Source: Leptolyngbyaceae cyanobacterium CSU_1_3
Lineage (GTDB): Bacteria > Cyanobacteriota > Cyanobacteriia > Leptolyngbyales > Leptolyngbyaceae
Assembly (NCBI GenBank): GCA_012034655.1
Contig: JAAUOZ010000027.1
Span: forward strand, 1-42,531
Direction of reading: 5' to 3'
DNA length: 42,531 nt
Below, in pieces: positions 1 through 8,633 of this stretch (its first letter is position 1; every line of letters begins with the position of its first letter). Below the pieces are notes generated by a model. The model was not told the DNA's origin and did no database searches. It was given only the letters and a program-made list of their open reading frames with translations. A program made the translations under genes and the position numbers.

Positions 1-113
1 CTCCCAGATTGGGAGGGGGAGCAGAAGTCCGGTTCCCCTGCTCCCAACTTGGGAGCAGGGGTTAGGGGATGAGAGCAAAAGATCTCCGGCATTGATCAAT
101 CCACAATCCTTAG
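1..113 (+). repeat. MITE-like dispersed repeat, copy 1 (cut by window start)
   Basis: This is the right-hand part of the element that recurs at 2623, 15197, 31431 and (inverted) 37529. It shares a GC-rich hairpin body (a CTCCCAACTTGGGAG-type palindrome near 43-58) and the right end GATCTCCGGCATTGATCAAT followed by CCACAATCCTTAG. The left end lies outside the window. There is no coding sequence. Confidence 0.75.
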
Positions 114-183
114 CCCTTGCCTAGAAAGCGGCCCATCGTGGGCTGCGAGATTCTTGCGGGCTTGGGATTTTGCGATCGCGCCT

Positions 184-693
184 CTAATCGCTCAGCCAGA
201 AGGCTTTCAACATGAGAGCGTCTAAATCACGATCGAACTGCCAATCATCAGGAAACCGAGTATTTGGATAGTCTTGGGCGACCTCTGAACGGGCATCGTG
301 ATGCAGGCGATCGAAGGTCTGCTGCCAATTGTTTCTCAGGCTGGGAGAGTCTTCAAATAGCAGTTTGAGGTGTCTACGTTGCTCTCGAATTGTTAATTCC
401 CAGGCTCGATTATTGTCGGAATTGTTGATATAAACTCGCTTGAGAATATGACATAAAAGAATGTGCGATCGATCACACAATTCTCGTCTTTCTGAACGCC
501 CCAAAGCTGAAAATTCTCTAATTACATTCTCAAGATCTATTTGCTCAAATTCTCTAGCTTCAAGTCGTACCGTGGTTTCCTCTATCCATAAGGCAAAATC
601 TTCTTCATAAAGTGAAACTTGATATTGTGACTGTACCATCGGAAGTAAGTTTACAGGGATCATCTGGCGATCGTAGGTCGATTGCAAGAGCAT
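184..693 (-). CDS. DUF29 family protein
   Basis: This 169-residue protein matches the cyanobacteria-rich DUF29 family. It has the hallmark N-terminal stretch LYEEDFALWIEETTVRLEAR, followed by the 'LENVIREFSALGRSERRE' region, a helical middle, and the conserved end 'FPDDWQFDRDLDALM'. No enzymatic activity is established for the family, and copies are often numerous and scattered in cyanobacterial genomes. The start is uncertain: Met1 at 693 gives about 28 residues before the usual domain start, and internal Met codons at 663 and 639 would give a more typical short N-terminus. It is divergent from the dehydrogenase at 756, with only about 60 bases between them, so the two probably share a promoter region. 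It is somewhat AT-richer than its neighbours. Confidence 0.85.
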   Translation of the reverse strand: MLLQSTYDRQMIPVNLLPMVQSQYQVSLYEEDFALWIEETTVRLEAREFEQIDLENVIREFSALGRSERRELCDRSHILLCHILKRVYINNSDNNRAWELTIREQRRHLKLLFEDSPSLRNNWQQTFDRLHHDARSEVAQDYPNTRFPDDWQFDRDLDALMLKAFWLSD

Positions 694-755
694 AGAGATC
701 CGCTAATCGGCGCAAGATCTTGTAAGATTTTGCAGTTTCGCAAGGTCGATCGCCC

Positions 756-1790
756 GTGCTAGCAGCCTTACTTTACGGTCAAGAAGACCTCAGATTAGAG
801 CAGGTTCCCGATCCTACACCGCACGCTGGAGAAGTGATTCTGCAAGTCGGAGCCGCCACTACCTGTGGAACCGATCTCAAGGTTTGGCGACGGGGCGGAC
901 ATGCCAAAATGCTCAAGCCGCCGACGCTGTTTGGGCACGAAGCCGCCGGAACGATCGTCGCCCTGGGTCAAGGTGTGACAAAGTGGCAAGTGGGCGATCG
1001 CGTCGTCGCCAACAATTCTGCCCCCTGCATGGCGTGCTTTTTCTGCCAGCGTCGAGAATATTCGCTGTGTACCGATCTCACCTTCAATAACGGCACGTTT
1101 GCCAAATATTTGAGAATTCCGGCGGCGATCGTCGAGCACAATCTCTTACCCATCCCCAATGGACTCTCATACGCAATGGCCGCTATGACCGAGCCGCTCG
1201 CCTGTGTGCTACATGGCGTAGCCCGATCGAATGCCAGATCGGGCGATCGTGTGGTTCTCTTGGGAGATGGCGCGATCGGGTTGATGTTTGTCGCGACTCT
1301 CGCGCAACGGTGTGAGGTGCTCGTCTTTGGGGGTAACGATTCTCGTTTGCAAATCGCCCAAAAATTTGGAGCCGCTCAGACATTTAACTACCGCCAAATC
1401 TCAGATGTGCCGAGTTTTGTCCGCGAGCTAACCGGCGGCTGGGGCGCAGATATTGTCGTTGAAGCGACGGGCGTTCCTTCTGCCTGGGAAACCGCCATCG
1501 CCTGTGCTCGCCCTGGTGCGACTGTGAATCTGTTTGGCGGTTGCCCCCGCGACGCAACAATTACCGTCAACACAGAACAACTCCACTACAATGAACTGAC
1601 CTTAAAAGGGGTGTTCCACAATACGCCGGAGTTTGTACGATCGGCCCTCTCCCTGATTGCCAAGGGCACGGTTCCCTTTGAGTTGCTGATCAGCGATCGC
1701 CAACCCCTGCAAAATCTGGAGCAGGTCTTTCAAGATATGAAGCACAGGAAGGTGGTAAAGGTGGCGATCGAGCCGGGAGATGAGGAGTGA
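756..1790 (+). CDS. Zinc-dependent medium-chain alcohol/polyol dehydrogenase
   Basis: The 344-residue protein is an NAD(P)-dependent oxidoreductase of the zinc medium-chain dehydrogenase/reductase superfamily. Catalytic zinc ligands appear as Cys37 (in TTCGTDLK) and His61-Glu62 (GHEAAG). The structural zinc lobe has Cys91, Cys94, Cys97 and Cys105, and the Rossmann nucleotide-binding turn is GDGAIG at about 170-175. The overall pattern resembles sorbitol/threonine dehydrogenases more than class I alcohol dehydrogenases, but the substrate cannot be read from sequence. The start is GTG at 756; there is no good in-frame ATG upstream, and the N-terminus MLAALLYG fits the family. It is cytosolic and appears monocistronic, with the next gene starting 90 bases downstream. 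Confidence 0.88.
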   Translation: MLAALLYGQEDLRLEQVPDPTPHAGEVILQVGAATTCGTDLKVWRRGGHAKMLKPPTLFGHEAAGTIVALGQGVTKWQVGDRVVANNSAPCMACFFCQRREYSLCTDLTFNNGTFAKYLRIPAAIVEHNLLPIPNGLSYAMAAMTEPLACVLHGVARSNARSGDRVVLLGDGAIGLMFVATLAQRCEVLVFGGNDSRLQIAQKFGAAQTFNYRQISDVPSFVRELTGGWGADIVVEATGVPSAWETAIACARPGATVNLFGGCPRDATITVNTEQLHYNELTLKGVFHNTPEFVRSALSLIAKGTVPFELLISDRQPLQNLEQVFQDMKHRKVVKVAIEPGDEE

Positions 1791-1880
1791 GGAATGAAAA
1801 GCTTCCTGGGTAGGGCTGGGTTTTGAGACGAATGATGGGATTTTTGGGTGAATTTAGATTTTTGTGGTGGGGGTTTAAGG

Positions 1881-2465
1881 ATGAAGGGCGTTCAATTGGG
1901 AGTTTGGGCGATCGTAATGTTGGTCGTGGGGGCCAACCCGGTGGGGGCGCTGCCAGGGCAAACAACTGATGAGGCGGCAGCTTGGATTCAGGCAAATCCT
2001 ACGTTGCGACCTCGCACTGGCGAGAAGTTTCTCGTCACAAAAAGCGACTCAGCAGCGCAGCGGTTCACCTTTGAAGCGTCGCTCTTGCCCCCCGGTCGGA
2101 TCAAGTCTTCGCCCAACGCCAGAATTATTCGCAGCGAAAAACTAACTCTGTTTGATGTGCAAAATGGTGTCACCCAAAATCGCTTGCAAGAATCACTGAG
2201 AGCAATTTATGGGCTAGAAATCTTTCAGGATTTCGATCGCGCCCAACCCATCTACACCTACCCCAGCGAAGCGACTATTCAGCAAGCGATCGCGCAGGGC
2301 AATCCTCTGGTGGCCGCTCTCCAAGGAGAACTCAGGCGCGGCAAACTCTACGCCTACTGGCTAGAAGTTGCCCAAACCCCCGAAGGACTCGCCTACTCTG
2401 GTCGGGTGACGGTGTTTCTTAGGGCCGACCTAGACAAGATCGAGGCGGAATTGAGAAATCGGTGA
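1881..2465 (+). CDS. Hypothetical secreted/periplasmic protein
   Basis: I do not recognise a named family. The 194-residue product begins with a hydrophobic signal segment (roughly residues 3-22, ending ANPVGALPGQ), so it is probably exported. The mature part is mixed alpha/beta without cysteines. It carries motifs such as 'LFDVQNGVTQNRLQESLRAI' and a C-terminal 'YWLEVAQTPEGLAYSGRVTVF' strand-rich segment, which looks like proteins known only from cyanobacteria. The frame extends upstream to a GTG at 1848, but the ATG at 1881, directly after TTTAAGG and followed at once by the signal peptide, is the better start. It lies on the same strand as the dehydrogenase. Confidence 0.65.
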   Translation: MKGVQLGVWAIVMLVVGANPVGALPGQTTDEAAAWIQANPTLRPRTGEKFLVTKSDSAAQRFTFEASLLPPGRIKSSPNARIIRSEKLTLFDVQNGVTQNRLQESLRAIYGLEIFQDFDRAQPIYTYPSEATIQQAIAQGNPLVAALQGELRRGKLYAYWLEVAQTPEGLAYSGRVTVFLRADLDKIEAELRNR

Positions 2466-2622
2466 AGGGTAGACAAAGAGGGGCAAGGGGTGAATCAGAA
2501 ATTTTGAGGCGTTGCCCTGCTTTAGGAAAGGACAATCTGAGACTATACCCTTGCCGAAGTGATTAGGTCTGCTGCGTGAAATCCGGACAGCCCTCCTGAC
2601 GAAGGGGGGGCGAAGGCTTGTT

Positions 2623-2706
2623 TTCTCCAATCTGGGAGAGGGAGCAGGAGTCCGGTTTAGGGGATGAGGGCGAAGATCTCCGGCATTGATCAATCCACAT
2701 TCCTAA
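2623..2706 (+). repeat. MITE-like dispersed repeat, copy 2 (shortened)
   Basis: This copy keeps the right half of the element: a hairpin remnant, AGTCCGGTTTAGGGGATGAG, and the right end ATTGATCAATCCACATTCCT. The left half is replaced by unrelated GC-rich sequence. Together with the next repeat it fills most of the gap between 2466 and 2926. Confidence 0.7.
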
Positions 2707-2734
2707 GTAGGAGGATGGAATTAAAGCCAACTAG

Positions 2735-2812
2735 ATGCCGAGTTTCGACTGCGCTCAACCCTCCTTTAGGGGAGATCTTGAGCATTTCGACTCCGCTCAG
2801 TGCGGCTGATCA
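2735..2812 (+). repeat. TTCGACTnCGCTCA-type dispersed repeat
   Basis: It contains TTTCGACTGCGCTCAACCCT and a second TTTCGACTCCGCTCAGTGCG about 45 bases later. The same core recurs near 12040, 26931, 26970, 31290, 37738 and 42519 in this window. It is non-coding and ends shortly before the ftsW start. Confidence 0.6.
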
Positions 2813-2925
2813 ATCCTTTTACCTTCCTAATGATGGCATCCACCTTCCTTTTTGTATTTGATCTTGCGGGTGGCATACTTGCAGGTAACATAGGGAACTT
2901 CGAGTCTGATGGGAGAACGATCGTT

Positions 2926-4193
2926 GTGAAATTGCGCCAACTCGTCCCTTTTTTCGATACAACCGCAACAGACTGGGCATCCGAAGCTCGGATTCTGCGA
3001 TGGCTGACGTTTCTCTGGCTGTGTGTTGGGCTGGCGGTGATGTTTTCGGCATCCTACCCGGTGGGTGACGCTGAATATGGCGATGGCCTTTACTACGTCA
3101 AGCGGCAACTAATCGCGATTTTGATTGGCATGGTGGGGTTCAATCTGCTGGTGCATGTGCCACTGCGGTATGTTCTGTCTGTGGCCAACTGGTTGCTGCT
3201 GATCTGTCTGGGCGGCATTCTGATCACCCTGCTGCCAGGCGTGGGGACGGCCGTCAATGGTGGCGCACGCTGGATCGCGATCGGGCCGTTTCTCCTCCAG
3301 CCTTCAGAATTGATCAAGCCTTTTCTCGTTCTCCAGGGGGCAAGAATTTTTGGCCAGTGGGAACGTCTCTCCTGGACGGTGCGCCTACTCTGGCTGGGTG
3401 TTTTCTCGGTGCTGCTCCTGAGTATTTTACTTCAGCCCAACCTGAGCACAACCGCCCTCTGTGGAATGACCCTATGGCTGATCGCCCTGGCCGCTGGGCT
3501 GCCTTATATTTACCTCAGCGGCACGGCAGGCGCAGGCTTTCTGCTAGCAATCATTAGCGTCAGCTTTAGAGAATATCAGCGCAAACGGGTGATGTCGTTT
3601 CTCAACCCGTGGGCTGACCCGATGCGAGATGGCTATCAGCTAGTCCAGAGTTTGTATGCGATCGGCTCTGGCGGCACATTTGGCACTGGGTTTGGGCTGT
3701 CTCAGCAAAAGCTGTTTTATCTACCGATTCAATACACCGACTTTATCTATGCGGTGTTTGCAGAAGAATTTGGTCTCATTGGCGGGGTCTTGCTGTTTGC
3801 GCTTTTGATCACCTATGCCACCTTTGCGCTGATGGTGGCTCGCAAAGCTCGAAGCGTCGTACAAAGACTGGTGGCGATCGGGGTGATGGTGCTGATGGTC
3901 GGTCAGTCGCTATTAAATATTGCTGTGGCTACCGGAGCGCTACCGACGACGGGTTTGCCGTTTCCATTGTTTAGCTATGGGGCAGTTCGATGATTGCCAG
4001 CTTACTTTCGGCGGCGTTGTTGATTCGGGTTGCTAGAGAAAGCAGCGAGGCGGAGGTCGTTTCTCTCGCCGATCGCCCCAACCATCCGCCTAATAAGCCT
4101 ACGGCAAAATCTCAAACCGCTCCCTTTCCGAAGGGGCGCGCCGCCAAGCGCAAAGAGAATGGAGTCAGACGACTGAAACCGCGCGGGTCTTAA
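2926..4193 (+). CDS. ftsW: FtsW/RodA-type lipid II polymerase (single-base frameshift near 3979-3982)
   Basis: This is a SEDS-family multi-pass membrane glycosyltransferase that polymerises lipid II into septal peptidoglycan. Hallmarks include 'VNGGARWIAIGPFLLQPSEL' with the PSE motif, 'PNLSTTALCGMTLWLIALAAG', 'DPMRDGYQLVQSL' and 'YTDFIYAVFAEEFG'. The reading frame breaks at 'LPFPLFSYG': it runs to a stop at 3993, while the expected GSSMIASLLSAALLIRVARE continues one frame over to 4193. Adding one G to the GGGG run at 3979-3982 restores FSYGGSSMIAS and a 422-residue protein of normal length. The frame is open from GTG 2800, but GTG 2926 (MKLRQLVPFF), preceded by GGGAGA, matches the family N-terminus. 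ccdA and ccs1 follow, an order I recall from other cyanobacteria. Confidence 0.88.
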
Positions 4194-4303
4194 CGGGCCA
4201 GGTTAGAGACTCCGGTAGAATGAGAGGAACGCTGCCTCAAAAATCGCACACCATGAAACGATCGGGTGTCTCAGGTTAACCCTCATATCTTCTGCCCACA
4301 CCC

Positions 4304-5037
4304 ATGCTTGAAACTCTGCAAACTCAACTCTACGAGCTATCTCAGCTTGCCGATCGCCTCGTTTCTAGCCAGTTGACCCACCTTACCCCAGTCAGCATCG
4401 GCGTAATTTTTGGCGCAGGATTGTTGACCAGTCTCACCCCCTGCACCCTATCGATGTTGCCCATCACCATCGGCTATATTGGCGGCTACGAAACCAAAAG
4501 CCGATGGCAAGCTGCCACTCAATCGATCTGGTTTTCCCTGGGGCTGGCGACGACGTTGGCAGGGTTAGGAATTTTTGCCACGGTGGTAGGCCAGGTATAT
4601 GGACAAATTGGAGTAGGGTTGCCGATCGCGGTCAGTTTCGTCGCGATCATCATGGGGCTAAACTTGCTCAATGCGCTACCGTTGCGGTTGCCTCGATCGG
4701 CACGACCGACTGGATTTCTGAAGAATTGCCTGCGGGCGGGCGATCGTACCTGATTGGTCTAACGTTTGGGCTGGTTGCCTCTCCATGCAGCACACCCGTT
4801 TTGGCAACCTTGCTGACCTGGATCGCCAGCACCCAAGATCCTCTTCTGGGTGGCACACTGCTCCTTTGCTACACCGCCGGGTATGTCGCCCCGCTAGTGC
4901 TCGCCGGAACCTTCACCGCCTCAATTAAGAAAATTCTAGAAGTGCGAAAATGGTCAGGCTGGATCAACCCAGTGAGTGGCTCACTGCTGGTCGGGTTTGG
5001 CGTTTTCTCCTTGCTTTCTCGCATTAACTTTCTTTAA
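4304..5037 (+). CDS. ccdA: CcdA, thiol-reductant transporter for cytochrome c maturation (frameshift near 4693)
   Basis: CcdA is a membrane protein of the DsbD/CcdA family that moves reducing power across the thylakoid or plasma membrane, for reduction of apocytochrome c haem-binding cysteines in the system II (Ccs) pathway. The paired cysteines are visible in 'LTSLTPCTLSMLPITIGYIG' and 'GLVASPCSTPVLATLL'. Six hydrophobic segments are expected and seen. The first frame runs to 4753 but becomes abnormal after 'NALPLRLP', while the true continuation SIGTTDWISEELPAGGRSYL lies one frame over and ends at 5037. One extra base (for example a T at 4693) gives a 244-residue protein. The stop lies 6 bases before ccs1, indicating an operon. 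Confidence 0.9.
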
Positions 5038-5043
5038 AAAAAC

Positions 5044-6453
5044 ATGACTACAGATTCGCACCTCATCAAATTTTCTGGGCTGTGGGCGGCTCCCAAACGC
5101 TATTTTAAAAAAGAATTGTTGCCGTTGCTGGCAGATTTACGGCTGGCGATCGTGTTGCTGTTAGCGATCGCCCTTTTCAGCATCGCTGGCACGGTGATCG
5201 AGCAAGGGCAGTCTCTAGAATTCTATCAATCAAACTATCCCGAACACCCTGCCCTGTTTGGCTTTCTCACCTGGAAGGTGCTGCTCACCGCCGGATTGGA
5301 TCACGTCTACCGCACCTGGTGGTATCTGGCCCTGCTGATTCTCTTTGGTTCTAGTTTGACGGCCTGCACCTTTGTGCGTCAGTTGCCCGCGCTGCGATGG
5401 TTTACGCGCAATACCAGCAAGTTTTATACGCAATCGCGACAGTTCAATAAGTTTGCCCTGGGTGCAGAATTTATTGGAGAACGCCTCGATCGTGCCATCC
5501 CCTTGTTAGAAAATCGTCGCTATCGAATTTGGCGAGAAGGCGACACCTTTTATGCTCGCAAGGGCATTATTGGGCGCATTGGCCCGATCGTCGTCCACGT
5601 CAGCATGATGCTGATTTTGATTGGGGGTGTGGTCGGCGCAATGACGGGTTTCATCGCTCAAGAAATCGTACCGAGTGGTGGAACTTTTATGGTCAAAAAC
5701 ATCGTTGATGCTGGGCCATGGGCAGCGCCGCAGTTTCCCAAAGATTGGGCCGTCAAGGTCAATCGCTTTTGGATCGACTACTTACCCACGGGCGAAATCG
5801 ACCAATTTTACTCAGACCTGTCTGTGTTAGACAACGACGGCAAAGAGGTCGATCGCAAAACCATTCACGTCAACGAGCCACTCAAACACAAAGGCGTGAC
5901 GATGTATCAGGCAGACTGGTCAATTTCGGCGGTGCAGGTCAAGCTCAACAAAAGTCCAATTATGCAATTTCCAATGGCTAAATTGGATGCGATCGGCGGC
6001 AGAATTTGGGGAACCTGGATTCCGCTCAAGCCCGACCTCAGTGATGGCGTTTCCTTGGTGGCCAGAGACTTGCAAGGGTTGCTTTTGATCTACGACACCG
6101 ACGGCAAGCTAATTTCAACCGTCCGCAAAGGCATGGCCGTTGAGGTGAAGGGGATCACCCTAGCGATCGCAGACATCATCGGCAGCACCGGGCTGCAAAT
6201 CAAGGCCGATCCGGGTGTGCCGATCGTCTACCTAGGTTTTGGCTTACTCATGATCAGCACGCTGATGAGCTACGTTTCTCACTCCCAAATTTGGGGCTTA
6301 CAAAAAGATGGAAAATTCTACATTGGCGGCAACACAAACCGTGCTCAGGTGGCTTTTGAGCGAGAATTCCTAGAAATTTTGGATCAGATTGATGGGCGAT
6401 CTCAGTCAGGAACGATCGTCACAACTGAGTTGACCAAAGTTTGCGAAAGATAG
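5044..6453 (+). CDS. ccs1: Ccs1/CcsB (ResB-like) cytochrome c biogenesis protein
   Basis: The 469-residue protein is the ResB-like half of the system II cytochrome c synthase, which attaches haem to c-type cytochromes on the lumenal side. Hydrophobic segments are visible near residues 30-50, 85-105, 175-205 and 395-415. A large soluble domain lies between the third and fourth. Conserved histidines expected in the haem pathway are present in '[17 protein letters not shown]' and '[12 protein letters not shown]', and GTVIEQGQS follows the first membrane span as usual. The ATG follows the ccdA stop by 6 bases, so the two subunits that cooperate in cytochrome c maturation are co-transcribed. The frame is intact. 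Confidence 0.93.
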   Translation: MTTDSHLIKFSGLWAAPKRYFKKELLPLLADLRLAIVLLLAIALFSIAGTVIEQGQSLEFYQSNYPEHPALFGFLTWKVLLTAGLDHVYRTWWYLALLILFGSSLTACTFVRQLPALRWFTRNTSKFYTQSRQFNKFALGAEFIGERLDRAIPLLENRRYRIWREGDTFYARKGIIGRIGPIVVHVSMMLILIGGVVGAMTGFIAQEIVPSGGTFMVKNIVDAGPWAAPQFPKDWAVKVNRFWIDYLPTGEIDQFYSDLSVLDNDGKEVDRKTIHVNEPLKHKGVTMYQADWSISAVQVKLNKSPIMQFPMAKLDAIGGRIWGTWIPLKPDLSDGVSLVARDLQGLLLIYDTDGKLISTVRKGMAVEVKGITLAIADIIGSTGLQIKADPGVPIVYLGFGLLMISTLMSYVSHSQIWGLQKDGKFYIGGNTNRAQVAFEREFLEILDQIDGRSQSGTIVTTELTKVCER

Positions 6454-6458
6454 GAAAG

Positions 6459-7556
6459 ATGAGTAACGATCGTCTGGAAACTCCCGCTCAGCAAACCCCC
6501 GGTCTTTTTGGAATTAAGCACTCAAATAGAGACTTTACGCAAAGAAATAATTGGGGCAAAAACAAATTTAATTCATCTTTTCCAGCATCACTATCTGCCT
6601 TCCTAGAAAATGAAGGACTTGAAAATATTTATCTAAAACTAGCTCAGGATATGAGGGTCTATCATGACAGCATTAGTACAACTAAGCTTTATGGAATGAA
6701 CCCCTTTGCTGAGGATATCTTTTACGCTTTTGAGAGCGCCTATACTCCATTTCAGCAGCTTGTAATCGGACAATTTCCCAGAATTGATTTGGTTACTTTG
6801 AATAGAGAAAATGGGTCTTGCTTAAAAGGGCTTGAAGTTAAACTAACTGCTCTTCCAGATAATTCGACCTGCGATTTGACAGAAGACAGGTTTGGGTGTG
6901 AGCTAGTGATTAGACCCGATACGATCGTTTATCTGTCTTGTAGCATTGCTATGCACTTTCGGCACGATCTTGAACAATTAAGGTCTCTCATTGGCGAAGG
7001 GTTTGCAGCGATCGAGGACTGGCAAGAAGGGATCAATATTCTTGCTTCGGTAGCAAGAATGACCGAGGCAGTCGATCGAATAGTCCTGGCTATATTGGAT
7101 AAGCAAGAACCTCTAGTCATGCAACCAATCTGGAAAACCCAGGGTAAAAGTCCGAAACTTTCTGAACAATGTCTGGATGTTTTTGTATGGAGCAATCTTG
7201 CCTTTACTCAATTGTTTCTAGATGTCGCCAGACGAGAAATTCTAGTAGAAAGAAAAGTGACACGCCAGGTAAGAACAGCAGTGTGGCTCTTCAAAATGCT
7301 CTATGACTTTAGCCTGGATGGTCAAATAAATCACCGAAAAGTAATTGATGAGTTGTCGTATGATACGAAGAACGATAAAGCCTTTGCTGTGAATGGTAGA
7401 GTCACTTATCCATACATGCGAAGCGAAAATTTAAAAAATCCCAGGATTAATAAAAAGCAAATTAAAGAGATCATTTTTGGTGGTGGACAAAATCTTTTGA
7501 GTCCAGAGAGACGATTTGATGCGATCGTTTTCAACTCGCCAGAACTATTTGAATAA
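6459..7556 (+). CDS. HindVP-type type II restriction endonuclease
   Basis: The 365-residue protein resembles the HindVP/HgiDI restriction endonuclease family, whose characterised members cut GRCGYC. The N-terminal signature is 'PGLFGIKHSNRDFTQRNNWG' followed by KNKFNSSFPASL. A PD-(D/E)XK-like active-site arrangement is visible: Asp110 in FPRIDLV and Glu126-x-Lys128 in LKGLEVKL. The start ATG at 6459, preceded by TAGGAAAG, is 5 bases past the ccs1 stop; an upstream in-frame TTG at 6441 overlaps ccs1 and is less likely. A C5 methyltransferase follows 33 bases later, the classical type II pair. The gene is clearly AT-richer and poorer in HIP1 than its neighbours, which suggests horizontal acquisition. 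GRCGYC specificity is inferred from the family and not shown here. Confidence 0.85.
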   Translation: MSNDRLETPAQQTPGLFGIKHSNRDFTQRNNWGKNKFNSSFPASLSAFLENEGLENIYLKLAQDMRVYHDSISTTKLYGMNPFAEDIFYAFESAYTPFQQLVIGQFPRIDLVTLNRENGSCLKGLEVKLTALPDNSTCDLTEDRFGCELVIRPDTIVYLSCSIAMHFRHDLEQLRSLIGEGFAAIEDWQEGINILASVARMTEAVDRIVLAILDKQEPLVMQPIWKTQGKSPKLSEQCLDVFVWSNLAFTQLFLDVARREILVERKVTRQVRTAVWLFKMLYDFSLDGQINHRKVIDELSYDTKNDKAFAVNGRVTYPYMRSENLKNPRINKKQIKEIIFGGGQNLLSPERRFDAIVFNSPELFE

Positions 7557-7589
7557 ACCTTGAATGAACCATAAATTGTTGCACAAATA

Positions 7590-8521
7590 ATGAAGGTTAT
7601 TGACTTATTTGCTGGTTGTGGTGGACTCTCGCTAGGCTTCCAAAATGCAGGGTTTGAAGTGGTTGCAGCCTTCGATCTATGGCAAGCTTCTTGTCAAGTT
7701 TATGCTGCAAACTTTAATCATTCGATTAGCCAAGTGGATATCTCAGATGTTGATCTGAATATTTTTGAACAATGGAAGCCAGATATGATCATAGGCGGTC
7801 CCCCCTGTCAAGATTTTTCGAGTGCTGGCAAAAGAGATGAAACTTTGGGAAGGGCAGATCTAACCCTTTCCTATGCAAAAATTGTTTCAGAAATTAGACC
7901 TCAATGGTTTCTAATGGAAAATGTAGAGCGCATTCAAAAAGCAGCATCTTGAATGAGACAATTTCCCTACTTTCAGCAAGCGGTTATGGACTCAGCTCTA
8001 CTGTATTAGATGCTAGTTACTGCGGTGTTCCGCAGACTCGAAAAAGATTCCTTCTAGTTGGGCATCTGTGCTCAGAAGATGGATTTTTAGACAATTATTT
8101 AACTAATAATCAAAGCTCTAAACCCATGACGATTTTTGACTATATGGGCGACAAGTTAAATATTGAATATTACTATAGACACCCCAGAAGCTACGCCAGA
8201 CGAGGGATCTTTAGCATCTATGAACCCAGCCCAACCATTCGAGGTGTGAACCGACCCTTACCAAAAGGCTATAAGAAACATCATGGCGATCGCTGTGAAC
8301 CGGGTGAAAAAATTCGCCCGTTGACAACCCTAGAAAGAAGCTATATTCAAACCTTTCCAGAGCATTTTAATTGGATAGGAACCAAAACTGATCTAGAGCA
8401 AATGATTGGCAACGCTGTGCCAGTAAATCTTGCAAAGTATGTGGCTGATTGCATTGCTCAATATGTTCAAGATTCACAAAGCCTACAAACTTTTCAACGG
8501 CAATTAGTGCTTGACCTATAA
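7590..8521 (+). CDS. DNA (cytosine-5) methyltransferase of the R-M pair (frameshift near 7936-7940)
   Basis: This C5-cytosine methyltransferase would protect the host from the adjacent nuclease. Motif I is DLFAGCGGLSLGF (residues 5-17), the catalytic motif IV is GGPPCQDFSSAG with Cys73, motif VI is MENVERIQ, and motif VIII is CGVPQTRKRFLLVG. The C-terminal end has motif IX-like 'RPLTTLERSYIQTFPEHF' and motif X 'MIGNAVPVNLAKYVADCI'. The frame stops at 7952 directly after ENVERIQKA, but the rest continues one frame over from SSILNETISLLSASGYG to 8521. Adding one A to the A5 run at 7936-7940 gives IQKSSILNE and a 310-residue protein, normal for the family. If the break were real, the genome would carry an active nuclease without its methylase, which argues for a sequence error. 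Confidence 0.9.
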
Positions 8522-8633
8522 ATTGCCAACCTACCGATTTTTTCTCAACCTGACCCCACTAAAAATTGCATGATAAAACCCCAGCCTTAATTTAGACAAA
8601 AAAATTGCTGGAAAGCGTCTATTCGGCGCTGCA

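Noticed and set aside
3979..3995. Programmed ribosomal frameshifting as the explanation for the split genes
   Set aside because: The break sites share no slippery heptamer or downstream structure, occur in unrelated genes, and all are one-base losses; sequence error explains them more simply.
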